Assembly: GCF_000334915.1 (NCBI RefSeq)
Contig: NZ_AMSF01000080.1
Span: 1 to 56,857 of the forward strand
Source of the DNA: Dyella ginsengisoli LA-4
GTDB lineage: Bacteria > Pseudomonadota > Gammaproteobacteria > Xanthomonadales > Rhodanobacteraceae
DNA length: 56,857 bases
Direction of reading: 5' to 3'
Shown in pieces: positions 56,786-56,857 of the stretch (within the stretch, counting starts at the first letter, position 1; the number at the start of each line of letters is the position of its first letter). The position numbers and the translations under genes were made by a program. A model generated the notes under the pieces. It was not told the origin of the DNA. It searched no databases and saw only the letters and a program-made list of their open reading frames with translations.

Positions 56786-56857
56786 GAGCCCGCTGGCGGG
56801 CGATGCTCCTGCTCCTGATCCACATCGAAGCCAAAAGCATCGCCCGCCAGCGGGCTC
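56786..56857. repeat. REP-like inverted repeat (continues beyond the window)
   Basis: A perfect 22-base inverted repeat: the left arm GAGCCCGCTGGCGGGCGATG (plus CT) at 56786-56807 and its complement at 56836-56857, separated by 28 bases. Each arm holds its own CCCGC-TG-GCGGG hairpin. The pair matches the REP/BIME-like elements (GTAGGAGCCCGC...) scattered in Lysobacterales and Pseudomonas genomes. The right side is cut by the window end, so more units may follow. Confidence 0.8.

Overview
The window is a GC-rich chromosomal segment with dense, ordinary bacterial gene packing. The gene set points to a gammaproteobacterium of the Lysobacterales/Xanthomonadales, probably Rhodanobacteraceae (Rhodanobacter/Dyella/Luteibacter-like): an aa3 oxidase locus ordered ctaC-ctaD-small ORF-ctaE, then SURF1-(SCO-like)-ctaA-ctaB; a PutA without a DNA-binding domain; a large membrane ankyrin protein; a plant-type glutaminyl cyclase; and a REP-like inverted repeat. 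This placement is inferred from family content and gene order, not from a database search. I see no tRNA, rRNA, CRISPR array, prophage or insertion sequence.

Layout. 1-2458 (minus): OmpR-type regulator, histidine kinase and the start of an RND periplasmic adaptor. 2484-10610 (mostly minus): cytochrome c oxidase structural genes and heme A/copper assembly genes, with a promoter upstream of a DUF2244 gene; cox11/ctaG is absent from the locus. 10806-21800 (plus): putA, then a cluster of an AraC-type regulator broken by an amber codon, a beta-helix lipoprotein, a diheme cytochrome c lipoprotein, a TonB-dependent receptor and a coniferyl-aldehyde-dehydrogenase-like enzyme, closed by a terminator shared with a convergent FadL-type porin. 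23582-31141: YcgL protein, 1140-residue membrane ankyrin protein, Kef-type antiporter, glutaminyl cyclase and hemB. 31230-36262 (minus): a MacB-like export operon with two adaptor genes, one of which is itself a tandem of two adaptor units. 36337-40762: a sugar-ABC ATPase divergent from a beta-glucosidase/glucokinase/HAD-phosphatase run, with a LacI-type operator-like palindrome between. 40841-46662: a repeat lipoprotein, SNF2 helicase, gpsA, secB and rpmB-rpmG. 46803-50752: DUF4166, DCC and saccharopine-dehydrogenase-like genes, DUF3016 and a fatty-acid desaturase. 50911-56857: a Gld-like ABC operon, gnd, mutM and a REP-like end.

How the genes work together. The oxidase block builds one enzyme: CtaB and CtaA make heme A; SURF1 and possibly the CxxxC protein help insert cofactors; CtaC/D/E form the core. 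In the carbohydrate block, beta-glucosidase releases glucose, glucokinase phosphorylates it, and Gnd lies in the pentose phosphate pathway. The best candidate for an undescribed system is the 14176-21751 cluster: it combines outer-membrane uptake, two lipoproteins (one a c-type cytochrome), an aldehyde dehydrogenase and a regulator, and its substrate is unknown. The double-adaptor exporter is the second candidate.
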